Part shown: positions 49,401 to 61,398 of the stretch, piece by piece
How positions within the stretch are numbered: the first letter of the stretch is position 1
Layout: each line of letters begins with the position of its first letter
Source: Amphibalanus amphitrite
Taxonomy: Eukaryota; Arthropoda; Thecostraca; Balanomorpha; Balanidae
DNA length: 64,000 bases
Assembly (NCBI RefSeq): GCF_019059575.1
Contig: NW_024881628.1
Coordinates: forward strand, 1-64,000
Reading direction: 5' to 3'
Translations under genes and position numbers: made by a program
The notes under the pieces: generated by a model
What the model was told of the DNA's origin: nothing
Databases searched by the model: none
Seen by the model: the letters and a program-made list of their open reading frames with translations, nothing else

Positions 49401-51697
49401 AACAGCGACTGAATATAACTTATTAAAACAATGCTTTAGGTACTCGAAGGCCCGTATCACCATTTATTTGGACACATAAAAGTATGATGAAAAACATGCG
49501 CTCCAAACACTCAGCTGGTAACGACAAAGCCAAAAAATGTTTTTACTATTTACAGCAAAAAGCCCGTTTCTGCTCGACCGTTCCAGAAGTCTTTTGCTTT
49601 TCTCAATATTGTTCTTTGATATATACAACAAAAAGAAGTTGGATAGAAACGGAGTGCCGACCTAATGTCACTATTTTTCAGCATTCTTCTTTCGTGTAAG
49701 GATAAAGCTAGATTGACCTCTTGCCATTTATTTTGCGAAACTCATGGTGACAGAAACGACACCACTGCTTGCTGACTGTTCACTGGCCACTACATCGACC
49801 TAGATAGCTTGAAAGATGACAAATATGTATTTTTCACTGTAGGTAGGTATGCCATACTGTATGGGCAAAGGTATTCTTTTATTTTTACTGCCGTTAGAGT
49901 GATGAACAGTCGTGCATTGCCAATTCCCCGAGCCCTGAGGAACACCACGTTCCAACCAGCAGTTCAATCACCCAAAGTTGAACTGGCAGCATTGACAATG
50001 CAGTAGCCAATGGTGTGATTTAGTGCGGCATTGTTGCGCACTGCTGCATCCATCCATTGTTTACTGGTTGCTATGACGACTGCAGAACTGGCGTGGCGCG
50101 CCAGGAATGTATCTACCTCGTCTGGACTATGACCACCCGCGCACTGCCTGCCACCGCCCGCTGCCGTCTCGGCCAAGACTCGCGGCGTCCGCCTAGCGGC
50201 GGCCACTGCCGATGGTGTTCGGCCCACGAGGGGGTGCACGATCCGACCAAATGACGCATGTCATCGCCGCAGCGGCCGATGCCATCAGCTCGGCTCCGGC
50301 AAGCCGCTGGGAAAGAATCGCCGGCTTGATTAAACACGGTGATTGCAACTTCTGGTGGCGAGAGGCTCCCACGAGAACGCTGGCCACTGCTGTGTCGGGT
50401 ATGCACGCGCCGCAATGGAATGGGAGTGACTTGGAGTACGGTGTGGTATGCGGAGAAGGAAGTGGTTTCGCGAAGTTAGTTTCTCTGGATTTCCCTGCAC
50501 GTCAGCTAAGTGTTTGTTCAGCTGAGCATTTCAAGAGTTGATCGACTCACATTTACAGCGTGGGATCCGTCACTCGTGGCCAAAAACTAGAAAGTACGAA
50601 CTGCTTTCCCATTCTGTTCGTTCGGCAATGACAACATCGCATGACACTAAATCAAATTACTCTAAAGAAACTTCAAGACCTCATTTAGCCTGTCTAGTCT
50701 AGCCGTCTGCCTCTGCTTTAATTTTTGAAAGGCATTTTAGCACCAACCAAACTCAGGAAAATAATTAATAAATGTAACACATGCTGTTCAAACACCTCGC
50801 ACGTCTCACAAAGATGCTTGACTTGGGGATCAAACAGGGAAAAGGCCAAAAACATCCTCACCTTCCTAAATAATGATGCTTGGCTGAAGGTTTTGTAAAG
50901 CGAGGTTAATTTTACACAATTATTTCTTATTTGCATTTTTACACTGCTAATAACTATGTTGCACTGTAGGTAACTAAGTAGACATAGAAGGCAGTTTGCA
51001 GGGGTGCACGGTGTTCCAAGCCAGTTCCAGTTCCAAGTTCCAAGTTCCATTCGACTGGCTTTATAACTAAACCAACTACAATGTAAATTTCATTCATGGG
51101 TGCCAACCACCCTTCCATTAGACCGGGAAACAGATGGCTGATCATTTGCTCCGACACCCAGCTTGTTAGCAACATCACCAAAGCCGCCAATTTCCTGATA
51201 GCATACACCACTGACACCTGTCACCTAAGTGGTATTATGACTTTGCGACTCTTAAATACCAGCTGCATGGGGAGCTGCAATAATTGCGCACCTATTTATT
51301 GGTGGAAGGTTTATTTCAGCTAACGAGATTGCACCTGCACTGTGCAATGAACGCGACAATACAGCCAGTGTGGCAAAAACCAACTGAATTCAGCATGAGT
51401 GATGTGCACCAATAATAGAAAGTGTGCCACTGATGGCGTATAATCATGCCGTTGTTACTCCCATACATGCTATTTTCTAGTTCATGATCTGTTATGGAAG
51501 GACATTAGTGACTGCATTTGAAACTGCTTTGAAAGGAATAAAGGCTGCCCTTATCACTGGCGGTGTCAACTCTTTAAAAGTTAAATAAAGAGCCGCAAAA
51601 TTATTACGTTTGCTTTTGATACTGGAGGGAACGAGCGCCATTGAAAAAGAGCAGAATTCGTGTGGCTGCAAGTTGCAACGATTGGTACAGATGGGAA
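46423..51697. other. Intergenic, candidate distal regulatory blocks
   Basis: No gene or transposon was recognised in about 5.3 kb. GC-rich blocks at 46.9-47.4 and 48.2-49.1 kb interleave with TTAAT, CCATTGTG (Sox-type) and CAATTG words, as in developmental enhancers. A CGC triplet run lies at about 47066-47091. Conservation cannot be judged from one sequence. Confidence 0.35.
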
Positions 51698-52604
51698 GTA
51701 CGGCCCTCCAGGTATTTAGTTACGGAGCGAGCGAAGCGAGCGTAGTCTTTCCTTAGATTAACGGAAATTTCTGAGTATGAGCGGCCGGCCGGCCGGCCGG
51801 CCGTGGTCACGCTTTTGCGAGGCTTATATCTCAGCAACCACTTGACCGATTTACACGCGGTAATTTTTGTAGGGTAGCTTCATTCCTTCTACCAAGTATT
51901 GGACTATTCCCGATGCATGTGGGTGACCCCTTATGCACGTGCCACGTGCAAAACGAAGAGGTGTCACTTTTGTAATTGTTGCAATATCTCGGTAACTACT
52001 TGGCCGATTGCGCTGAAAGTTGGCATGTAGGTAGGCACCCACTAGGCACTGCATATACATGTGCCAGAGTTGGGGTGCTGCTGCACGTGCGCACGTGCAG
52101 GGGTCGTTTCCAGATCTCGAGAACGGCTGGACCGATTGCGCTCAAATTTGGTACACGGTTAGGGACCGGTTAGTAGGGTGCCGTGCACAAGTCAGTTGGG
52201 ACCCATTTTGCACGTGCGCACGTGCAGGGTGCCGCTTCCAGATCTCGAGAACGGCTGGGCCGATTGTGCCCAAATTTGGCACATCGCTAGAGACCAGTTA
52301 GAAGGGTGCCGTGCACAAGTCAGTTGGAGGTACCCCTCGCAATTTCGCACGTGCAAGGCCCACCCTCTCGCTCGCTCCGTTAGTCGCCCCAAAAGGCGTT
52401 ATACTGGTGGTTGGTTGCCAACATCACAATAAGCGATCTGCACTGATGAATACGTCTAATGGCTGTTGAAAACCACTGCCGAAGTGTGTGCACGAACCCT
52501 CTTCTCATTTCTATTGAGTCATTTTGCAGGAGTGTCTCTGTCATTCAAAGTTATTACACCAAAAGCACATGGCTAACCAAACACTCTTTTGCTGGAGGGC
52601 CGTA
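51698..52604. mobile_element. Inverted-repeat element with internal 128-bp tandem units
   Basis: The outer repeat GTACGGCCCTCCAG (51698) is matched by CTGGAGGGCCGTAC (52591-52604). An inner inverted pair TACGGAGCGAGCG / CGCTCGCTCCGTTA lies at about 51723 and 52369. Between these are two 128-bp tandem units (at about 52083 and 52211). Each starts with GCACGTGCGCACGTGCAGG and includes CCAGATCTCGAGAACGGCTGG. Single GCACGTGC-type E-boxes occur on both sides. There is no coding frame and no clear target duplication. Confidence 0.6.
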
Positions 52605-54174
52605 CCTAAGTATGTTGTGAACTCAACCGTGCCAAATGAGGCCTTTGAGTCATTTTGAAATTCTTGAACGCTCGCTCTACAAATTAGACATAAAATTATT
52701 GCTTTTCGAGATATCTAACTGCAGTATGTGTTGCATTTTGCTTGAATTCCGAAAAATCCCCGAATAAAAGTCGACACCACGCTGTTGAATTTGTTCTACA
52801 TATCATGTAAGTGCATGTCGTGTAGGAGCCAAATTCGCAGGTGCTGGGTTGAATTCTGAACGTACTGAAAGCACGTTTAGTTCACAATGCAACAAACGCA
52901 AATTGCCAACCAATGTTAAGTTGCGTTAGAAAAAAATAGGATGCGTTGCATCAGGTAAAATCACTTCTATGTCGTCTTTACTGGCTTAACCAACAGCCAT
53001 GAAGCTGACAGGCGGCACAAGAGAGCTCGTCAACTATGCTAATTCCCTCTCGCCCCCTGAGGACCGCGACAAATTGTCGGAACGCCGATGACCTATCGGT
53101 TATCGGTGCTGCACAGTGGGCCCTGTACCGGTGTCCTGCCGGGGTGCAGATTCGCCTCACGTGCGGCTCTTCATCACACTTGAGACTCGTCACAAATGCT
53201 CAGAGCCAGCCTCTACCCCTCCACAAATCACACCACATGCGATATATTACACAAATACAGCCCGTCCGTATTCAGTCGGCGAGACACTCAAAGGTAATCC
53301 CTATATATTTCCCCGTAATACCACTCTGCCGCAATAGTAACGTTAAACAAGTTGAGCCTAGATACGACCGAACGCTATTTCAACTGTGTCATACCCAAAA
53401 GTTAGTGATCGTAACTACAATTGCTCTCGCCAGCAACAATCGTATGCAATTTGCTTCTATGCAGGAAACGGCAGCCATATCTTATTGACCAGCTCTTCGG
53501 CAGGTTATCGCCGATTTAGCGGATTAGTCTGGGTCATGTCGATTAAGATCAAAGCGGCGTATCTCTGGTGAGGTTCAGAGGACCGTCTGACGACCGCGCG
53601 TCCACTTGCGGCAATCTCAGACCTGGCGCGGGTCACACGGATTGACCCGGACGCAGTTAACATTGTCTCCCCAATCCCGGACGGCGGCCATGGCTTCAGC
53701 TTCCAGCTCAGGCCAGAGGTCATCCTAGATAGGCATCGCCCGCAGCCACACGGCACGCAGACGAATCCGTTTATCATTTCATTTGCATCTCATCGGCTGG
53801 ACGGAGAGTCGGAGAAAATGGCCGCTCTCGGCTGCTGAGACAAAGGCGGCGTAGTGTGGCGACTGAAGACGCCACGTCACCGACGTTCGAGAGAACGAGC
53901 CACATTCGTTAAGGTAGAGACACGAGACCTGTGGCTTGCTCACCTAAATGATTATCTATTGATGTCAGCGATGATTATTCGCGAATCTCGAAAGATAAAA
54001 AAGAAACTTTTACGTTGTCAGACAAAGTTCTCGCATGTAAATTCGATACGGAAATGTAAGTTGTATTTGTATTTGTATTTGTATTTGTATTTAAAGAGCA
54101 CTCCACAGCAGAAGTGGCTTTTCTGGCTCCGCGTCACAATGTCACATGCATGGTAGAAAGGATAAAAATATTCA
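52605..54174. other. Intergenic, no gene seen
   Basis: The only distinct feature is a (TATTTG)n hexamer run at about 54061-54093. Confidence 0.5.
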
Positions 54175-54182
54175 CTCATACA

Positions 54183-54483
54183 CAGGGCTGCGGAGTCGGA
54201 GTCGGAGTCGGAGTCGGAGTCGGTCGGAGTCGACAGTTGTGACCGGAGTCGGAGTCGGAGTCGGAGTCGATTTTAGAAACCCGAGCCGGAGTCGGAGTCG
54301 GAGTCACCGAAAATCTGTCGACTCCGCAGCCCTGCTAGGTCTGCGGAGTCGGAGTCGGGAGTTGGAGTCGGTCGGAGTCGACAATTCTGCCCGGAGTCGG
54401 AGTCGGAGTCGGAGCTGGTTTTTTAAAGTCGGAGTCGGAGTCGGAGTCGGAGTCGCCGAAAATCCATCGACTCCGCAGCCCTG
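54183..54483. mobile_element. 301-bp GGAGTC-repeat hAT-like MITE, copy 1
   Basis: A perfect 8-bp duplication CTCATACA (54175-54182 and 54484-54491). Ends CAGGGCTGCGGAGTCGGAG and CGACTCCGCAGCCCTG. It is built as two foldback halves (54183-54334 and 54341-54483) joined by CTAGGT, each made mostly of GGAGTC hexamers. Confidence 0.9.
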
Positions 54484-54902
54484 CTCATACATACAAATTA
54501 CAGGTGCAACGGCTGCTCTCTTCATTACTCCTACAGCCAAGCTTCATTACATTGCTCCAGTATCCTAAACTCTTCTTCACTCTGGCTCATCGGTTGAGAG
54601 CCGGGCAGAAATTCACCGTGCAAGCGTTGGTGTCCTTTGCACATCTATTTTGCAATTAATTCGAAGAGCAGGGTGCATATCCGGCTCACTTGCCTTTGAC
54701 TACTACAAATTCAATAGGTATGATGGTCTGTAAAGCTGAAGAGTTTCAACTCTCCAGGTTATAGAAATAGCTGAAGCCCGATGTAAGCAAATCACTAATC
54801 ATCTGCGACATTCGGTTGCATCAGTGGCCCATAGTTCACTGCGGCTGAATCACCTCCGTCGGTCGGGAACTACAAGCCGCAGGGTTCGGCTGGGCCACCG
54901 GG

Positions 54903-54968
54903 GGTGTCGGTTTGTGTCGCTCTGTGTCGGTCTGTGTCGGTTTGTGTCGGTGTGAGTCGGTCCGAGTG
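54903..54968. repeat. GTGTCGGTTT-type 10-bp tandem repeat
   Basis: About six imperfect TGTGTCGGTN units. Confidence 0.75.
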
Positions 54969-55651
54969 CCGTCACCTGTCGTCACAGGTCGGGACGTCGC
55001 CGACATTTGTCACCTCCGCTGGGCGCCCGCCCGCGGCGCCCCCGGCGGCACTTCTGACGACCGCCGGTTGTTTTATAAATTCGCCGCGTCGTTAGTTACC
55101 TCCGTGGCGTCGGCGTCGACGCGTCGGTGACACGATTTGGAGCAGAGCCTCTGTGAGACGCCGCCGCCACCGGCCGCAACAATCACGAACGACGTCCGCC
55201 TCCGCCCCTCCCGGACGGACGGCGAGCCCAGCCAATGGCTGTGATAACTATCGATAAATATCGACATGGCGCCGGATCAAACCACGCCGAGAGTTTCGCC
55301 GCCTCTACCGATACCGATAGCCATAGATAAATACGGTAGGATATCCGATAAGCCGTACTATGCGATTCCATACCGGCAGACGCACCTTGAACTCATGCGA
55401 CTTACCCACCACTACCGATAATTATGTGACTGGCAGTCCGATTTTTCATGTGTCACTGATTTATCCAGCGCTGCTGATTAGGGAATGGGCCTGAGAGGGC
55501 GCAGTCGGTAACCTTCGTTCATCAGACGAGCGTTGGCCCAATGGATGGCGACGATTGAAATGCGTCGTCGATGGCGAAAAGCAGCGGGAGACAGAGGAAT
55601 GAGCGACGAACGCAGGGTGGAGGAGCGACGTCTGACTGGGAGTGGGGTAAC

Positions 55652-55952
55652 CAGGGCTGCGGAGTCGGAGTCGGAGTCGGAGTCGGAGTCGGTCGGAGTC
55701 GACAGTTGTGACCGGAGTCGGAGTCGGAGTCGGAGTCGATTTTAGAAACCCGAGCCGGAGTCGGAGTCGGAGTCACCGAAAATCTGTCGACTCCGCAGCC
55801 CTGCTAGGTCTGCGGAGTCGGAGTCGGGAGTTGGAGTCGGTCGGAGTCGACAATTCTGCCCGGAGTCGGAGTCGGAGTCGGAGCTGGTTTTTGAAAGCCG
55901 GAGTGGGAGTCGGAGTCGGAGTCGCCGAAAATCCATCGACTCCGCAGCCCTG
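55652..55952. mobile_element. 301-bp GGAGTC-repeat hAT-like MITE, copy 2
   Basis: A perfect 8-bp duplication GGGGTAAC (55644-55651 and 55953-55960). It has the same length, orientation and internal dimer as the copy at 54183, with only a few base differences, and a different duplication. That makes it an independent insertion and not a segmental copy. Confidence 0.92.
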
Positions 55953-55960
55953 GGGGTAAC

Positions 55961-58900
55961 AGAGAAAAACTGCAAATGAACTGCGAGAGGCTACCATTGG
56001 AATTAAAATTTGGTGTGCATTGAAATCTTCCTTGGGATCACAAGTGCACAAAAGAATGAAACGAATCACAAATAATCAATACTAGACACATATTTATAGC
56101 GCATGGAGGCTCTATTGGATTAGTTAAATATGATTTTCGATACCAATGCGTGGGAACACTATAATTACTGATGAATTGCAAATATGAATTCCAACAAATG
56201 CCCTTGGGGCTGGAACATTTCTATCCTACGTCAAAACAATTCATCTGTCGGCTTAAAAAGCACCGTGACACGAAAAAATGTGATCACTTCAAGCAACTGC
56301 ATATTTGCAAACTTCCACGGCAGCATTGTCATCCATGCTGAGCTGACGTTATTCGCCGCATACCTATCGGATAGCGGCTGTAAATCAGACTCTCCTAGTC
56401 GCCCCGGTAGCCTAACTTTATTAATAAGCCGCGCTCCGGCACAGGAGGGGTCGGCACCGGCATCCGGCCCCAGTTGGTCGTCATCAGCGGGCCCCGGGTG
56501 TCCTGACGTGTGCCGAGACAGCCCGTGCCAGCGCCCACCTGAGCCTGCCCTGACACCCGGGCAACAACGTTATTAACCCGGCGCCGCCGCCTCTGCAATG
56601 TGGTGCAGCGTGCGCCCCGGAGCGCGCGGCCTGTCCCAGTGGGGACACGGCAGGGGCGCACAGCACGGCGACAAGTTGTGACGCATGGCTGTGACATTTG
56701 TGGCGCACCTGTGCGGCGGCGGCGCGCTGCGGCGTCTTTGGACGCCAGTTGGTGCACCCCGCCGCTTTGCAGCGCACAATATCGCCGTTCAGCAGGTGAT
56801 ATGAAGGGTGAGGAATTTATTGTCGGCCGGCTCTGTGGGGGCACAATGCCAGAAGGAATCGCTCGGACAAACTGTGCGCCAGAGGCATAATTTGCCGCAT
56901 TCAGCGCAACTTTTGATTGCAGTAATTAGGGGCTGCATGTGAAAGCGACGCACCGGCCGAGCGTTCCATTATGCGCCGTAGAGAACCGTCTGAACGAAAC
57001 AGATGCGCCAATAGACGCACCAAAGTCAGTCGTGGGAACGTTTCCCCTGCGCTAACAATGCCGCAGAATGGAAGGAACTAGCGCGAGAGCAACGGAAGCA
57101 GAAAGCCCCACGGGCGGAGTCTAAACAACAGCGGGCACCCGGCAAATTGGGCGTTCCCCGCTGGTTAAACGTTAAAATTAACCGCGCCGCGCGGGGCGCG
57201 CGAGGTGGCGAGCGGAGATGTTCTCACGTGCGTTTTATCTTGGTCGCTGCTCCCCGTGTGGCGGAGAGGGAAAATAATTGCGCCCCGGGCGGGAGGCCGG
57301 CAGGGAGACGCCGTTCAGCTGGTGCGCTGCGGTGGTCCGCCGCCGAAAACACATTGCCGCCGTCGTGCGGGCGCGCTTGTGTTGGCGTCGCCGCCGCCGG
57401 CGGCTCGGACGCGCAGGAACAGGGTGGTGACGGTGGAAATACAGACAGGAGCGACGGAAATGCGGAGAGCGAGTGACGGCGTGCCGGGGAAAGGTGCCAA
57501 CGGACGGCGGACCGCGGCGCGCCACCGGAACCGCTGCCGAGCCGAACGGGATGGGGGAACGGAGTTCGGAAACGTGCACCAATGCAAAGACGTAAAATTG
57601 TTGCGGAAAGCTGCGGTAATGTCATCCTATAAGGGAAAAAGTCGACGCCAAAAGAAAAAGACACTCCCGCTGCAGAAAATTCAATGCATAAGTCGCAAAA
57701 CGGTTCTGCTAAAGAACAGCGCCAGCATTTGAGATAAGGCCGGACATGAGCGTTTCTTATTGAAATTCATACTGAGGATGGAAACTTCAGCTATTACCGC
57801 AGAAATCACGTTATCTTTTTAGTCCTTTACGTCATAAATACATAAGATAAAAGGCTGATACCATGACGCCATCACCAAGTACGAAGCCTTTTTCGGGATG
57901 CCATTTTAGTTGAGTGCCACCGACGAACTTCAGCCAGCCTTACTTCATTCGTGTCTTCTCTCTAACTACGAATAAGGGCGTACATCAGTTTGGGTTCTGA
58001 TGAATATGGAGAGATTTCTGACAGGTTAGACATATTCCTAGATCGCTTATCGCACCGCACATCTGTAATTCATTCATAGCTGCTGGCGGCAGCCACTTAC
58101 GGCACACGGGTGATAGAATGCCTCTGAAGAGGCCATTGCGAGATATCGCCGCGGATTTCTCCACTTCATCACCAAATAATGAGATTCTATCCGAGCGAAG
58201 CAGTGATCCTTCAGCAGCAGACACTGTTACGCTGACGGTCTGAATATCACACCGGCGATTTCTCCTCATCCGGGAATTGTGTGAGGTCTTCCAAGACTAT
58301 GATATGCTGCGGGAGTGCGCAGCTCCTCCCAAACAGCCATCAGATGTCAGCGATTAACATCAGGGCTTTGCAGAGCACCAATGCCGAGCTGCTGAGGGCA
58401 CTCACAAAACAAAGATGGCGGCACCCGACTGCGTTCGTACACTCCTTGCTGAATGGCTGATAGCTTGATACTGCATTGTCTATGCAGCAATTCGAGAAGG
58501 CGTTTCATCTGATTATCCTCCAAAGTGGGTATTATTTTCGGCGTCTGGTCCACCACCGACTAGCCTGCTGCGCGGCTTAATGCAGTAAAACAAAAACGGA
58601 GCGTTGGCAGCGGCGTGTTGAAGCGCTCCCGGTCTCCCCTGGCGCTGGCCTGGCATCGGAAGCTGGCCCAGCTCTGCGGGATCTGGCCGCCACCCCATTG
58701 GGGTTGTAATCAGCAGCCGCCCGGGCCGCGCATCATAACCCACCCCCATAAACAGACCGCCGATGTCTGGTGACCGCTGCGCGCCGCTGCGCCGCGATGC
58801 GTCTCCGGTGCGCCACTTTATTGGCCGGAGCGGCGTGCACGTTCAACGTGACCTCCCCGGGTGACCTCCAGCGGCGCACGCGATTGGCCGATTCCGACGC

Positions 58901-59143
58901 CAGATTGAGACAGTAAATTGTGGAGTGCTGTCGGCCGTTGTGCGGGGGGCCGGCCGGCGCCGCGGGAGAGAGAGGGATGGACGCACGCCGCGCACGGATG
59001 GACCCTCCCTGCTCTCCTCTACTCTCCCCTCCCCTCATCTCCTCTGTCCATCGTCGCAGCATATATACCATAGGATATACCAAGGAAGCCCTGCTGCCTT
59101 CCGCTCGGCGCGGCGAAACATATTGAAGTGGCCGTGGCACGCT
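55961..59143. other. Intergenic, GC-rich candidate regulatory blocks
   Basis: GC-rich stretches (56.4-56.9, 57.2-57.6 and 58.6-59.1 kb) contain embedded TAATTA/ATTA, CAATGT and ATTTGC words. Open frames here are overlapping and composition-driven on both strands. No recognisable gene. Confidence 0.35.
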
Positions 59144-59151
59144 GCTGATTG

Positions 59152-59306
59152 CAGTAGCGGCGGAACACCTTCAATTAAAGGGGGGGGGGGGCACTGTTGA
59201 CTTTTGGTTCCATTCTTTCCATGCAACACCCATAGGGCTAATGTTAAAATGCCAAAATCAAAGAGGGACACGGTGCCCCGGTGCCCTCCCCGTTCCGCCG
59301 TCTATG
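59152..59306. mobile_element. hAT-like MITE of the CAGTAGCGGCGGAAC family, copy 2
   Basis: A perfect 8-bp duplication GCTGATTG (59144-59151 and 59307-59314). Ends CAGTAGCGGCGGAAC and GTTCCGCCGTCTATG. The core is the same as in the copy at 41000. Confidence 0.88.
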
Positions 59307-59398
59307 GCTGATTGTGTTGTGTGCTCGCACTTATTTAGAACTATGGCTGTTAGCGCAACTACCCTTTGCAATATTTTTGCTTGAGTGCATCTCCAAGC

Positions 59399-59520
59399 CA
59401 GTGGCGGCGGAACACCTTCAATGAAGGGGGGGGGGGGACTGCCGACTTTTGGTCCCATTCTTTCCATGCAACGCCCAAAGGGCTAATGTTAAAATGCCAA
59501 AGTCAAAGGGGGGGCACCAT
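59399..59520. mobile_element. hAT-like MITE of the same family, truncated copy
   Basis: Begins CAGTGGCGGCGGAAC and follows the family through the G-run and core. It is lost after GGGGGGCACC, so it has no right terminus. Confidence 0.8.
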
Positions 59521-59567
59521 AGACTCTATATTCCTTGCTATAATGTAATGTAATATAATGTAATTAT

Positions 59568-60483
59568 TTAACCCTCGCCCGCACATGGGGGGGGGGTGGT
59601 TGCCACCCCCCCCAGGCAGTCTTTCTGCTCTGCACTCCACATTTTTAGAGCTAGAAGGCTGATTTTTCGTATAGCTGCTCGTCTATCCTTTTTTGATGTC
59701 CACTGAAAATTTCAAGTTTCTGTAATTTTTGGTTTCGGAGATATGACCTTGTTTTTCAGGTCATGTCATGACCCAAATGGCCAATTCTCAACATCTTGCG
59801 TTTGCCATGGGCCTTGTTAGCTTCTGACACCCTGATTTCGGCCTTTTTTGCCAGTCTTACCTCCCACCTATCATGGAACATGTTGTTCGACGATGTACAG
59901 GGGTCAAGGTCAGGGTCAAGGTCAACCTAGGTCATCTAAGATAATTGCGTTTTAGGCAAGCTGAATTTACTTTTTGTGAAGTTTTTTGACTGCATTTTTG
60001 GTAAAAGCTTCTCAGATCATGATTTCATGTGATATGGACCCAAAAACAATCGGTGCACACATCAGTATACACACAGACACACACAGACATACAAACACAT
60101 ATAATTGACCTTGACCTAACTTGACCTGAAATGACCTCAGCAGCAAAATTCTGGTCGGATAGTGTGACAAAGAGGTTCTAGCTGGCTTGGCACCAGAAAA
60201 CAGCATCGTCATCGGTATTTGATAAGCAGCGCACTTGATATCCAACGATGACCCAAAACAGCAACATTTTTTAGTTTGACTTGACCTGGAAGGTCAATGA
60301 CTGACCTGAGAAGGTAAAACTGGGTATCATTGGATTTGTCTCTTCCCAAAGAATCTTTTTGGTCTTTACTGCTAAGCTCTATCTCCAACAGGAACGAAAT
60401 GGCGCGGGGGGGGGGGGTGGCAACCACCCCCCCCCCCATGTGCGTTCTAGGATGGGAAAATGGCATGTGCGGGCGAGGGTTAA
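59568..60483. mobile_element. TTAA/G-hairpin element H (best preserved)
   Basis: A perfect 20-bp terminal repeat TTAACCCTCGCCCGCACATG with its exact complement at the right edge. The subterminal hairpins are GGGGTGGTTGCCACCCC (left) and GGGGTGGCAACCACCCC (right). The core holds AGGTCA-type arrays at 59895-59930, 60105-60140 and 60275-60312 and no long open frame. It lies directly after the truncated hAT-like copy. Confidence 0.88.
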
Positions 60484-61109
60484 TGAGGCATTCCCCGATT
60501 TGTCATGTGTGCTTACTTTATAGATACACTTTTTGTAAAACGGTGGAGGTTCGTTATGCAGTAATTGCATTTGACTTCGTTTTTTTCTTTACCACTGTGA
60601 GGACACCCAATAACCAAATCAGTCCATGTCACAAATTAACCATTATTTGCTGTCCGTCTTTCATAAAAGAAACAAAAAGTGAATCTTCTAAAGCATAAGC
60701 AAAGGCGCGAGTGAAATACAAACGACTGATACGAGACAATTGTAGATATCGGCATAACGCATATTGCTTTGCAGAAACGCGATTACGGTACAACTTTCCA
60801 TCAACTTTGTTTCACACATAGCCCTTTTCTTGTAACAGCGGGAGCGTTTATTACCGAAATAACAGCCACAAAAGCATGTTTTGACTGATAGTTAATTGAG
60901 GATGTTTGCCGAGATCAGTTTGAGGATGTAATTTGGGTCTTTTAGTCCAGATATACGTCTAAGCACAAGCACCAGCCAAGTAATCGTGCGTTTATCCGTC
61001 ATCCTATGTTGCTTAGTGTATTTGATAACTTAAATTTACTCGCCATATCGCCCGTTTGTCCATCAAAACAGAGTTTTATAGCAATCATTTTGATTTACTA
61101 GGTTGATAT
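60484..61109. other. Intergenic, AT-rich, no gene seen
   Basis: Nothing recognisable. Confidence 0.5.
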
Positions 61110-61398
61110 TAGCCGTTTTCACGACGGGCTATCCGGCGAATGCACCTAATTTGGCCAAATCTGCACATAATCTTTTTTACAGCAAATATCTTTATTTTAT
61201 GAATTTATTTCCGCGTTTTAATCGGCGATACTCTGATAATACATGGGCCTGTATGACAACGGAGGCATATAAGCAATTAGTGCAACCCTAGCTGATAGCT
61301 TCTAAGAGATACACTGCACCTAATTTGACCAAATCTGCACCTAATCTGCACCAAATGTGCACCAAATGTGCACCACATGGCCGTCGTGAAAACGGCTA
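61110..61398 (+). mobile_element. Tc1/mariner-like MITE, copy 3
   Basis: TA-flanked, with ends TAGCCGTTTTCACGACGG and CCGTCGTGAAAACGGCTA, the best-preserved termini of the three copies. Subterminal TGCACC words recur at both ends. Same orientation as the copy at 25189. Confidence 0.88.

Noticed and set aside
54146-54568. Arg-Ser (SRSRSR) protein resembling a splicing factor
   Set aside because: Translation of GGAGTC hexamers within a transposable element; the same peptide recurs at 55708.
57205-57732. 175-aa plus-strand frame
   Set aside because: Overlaps equally long minus-strand frames in a GC-rich block; no domain or splice context.
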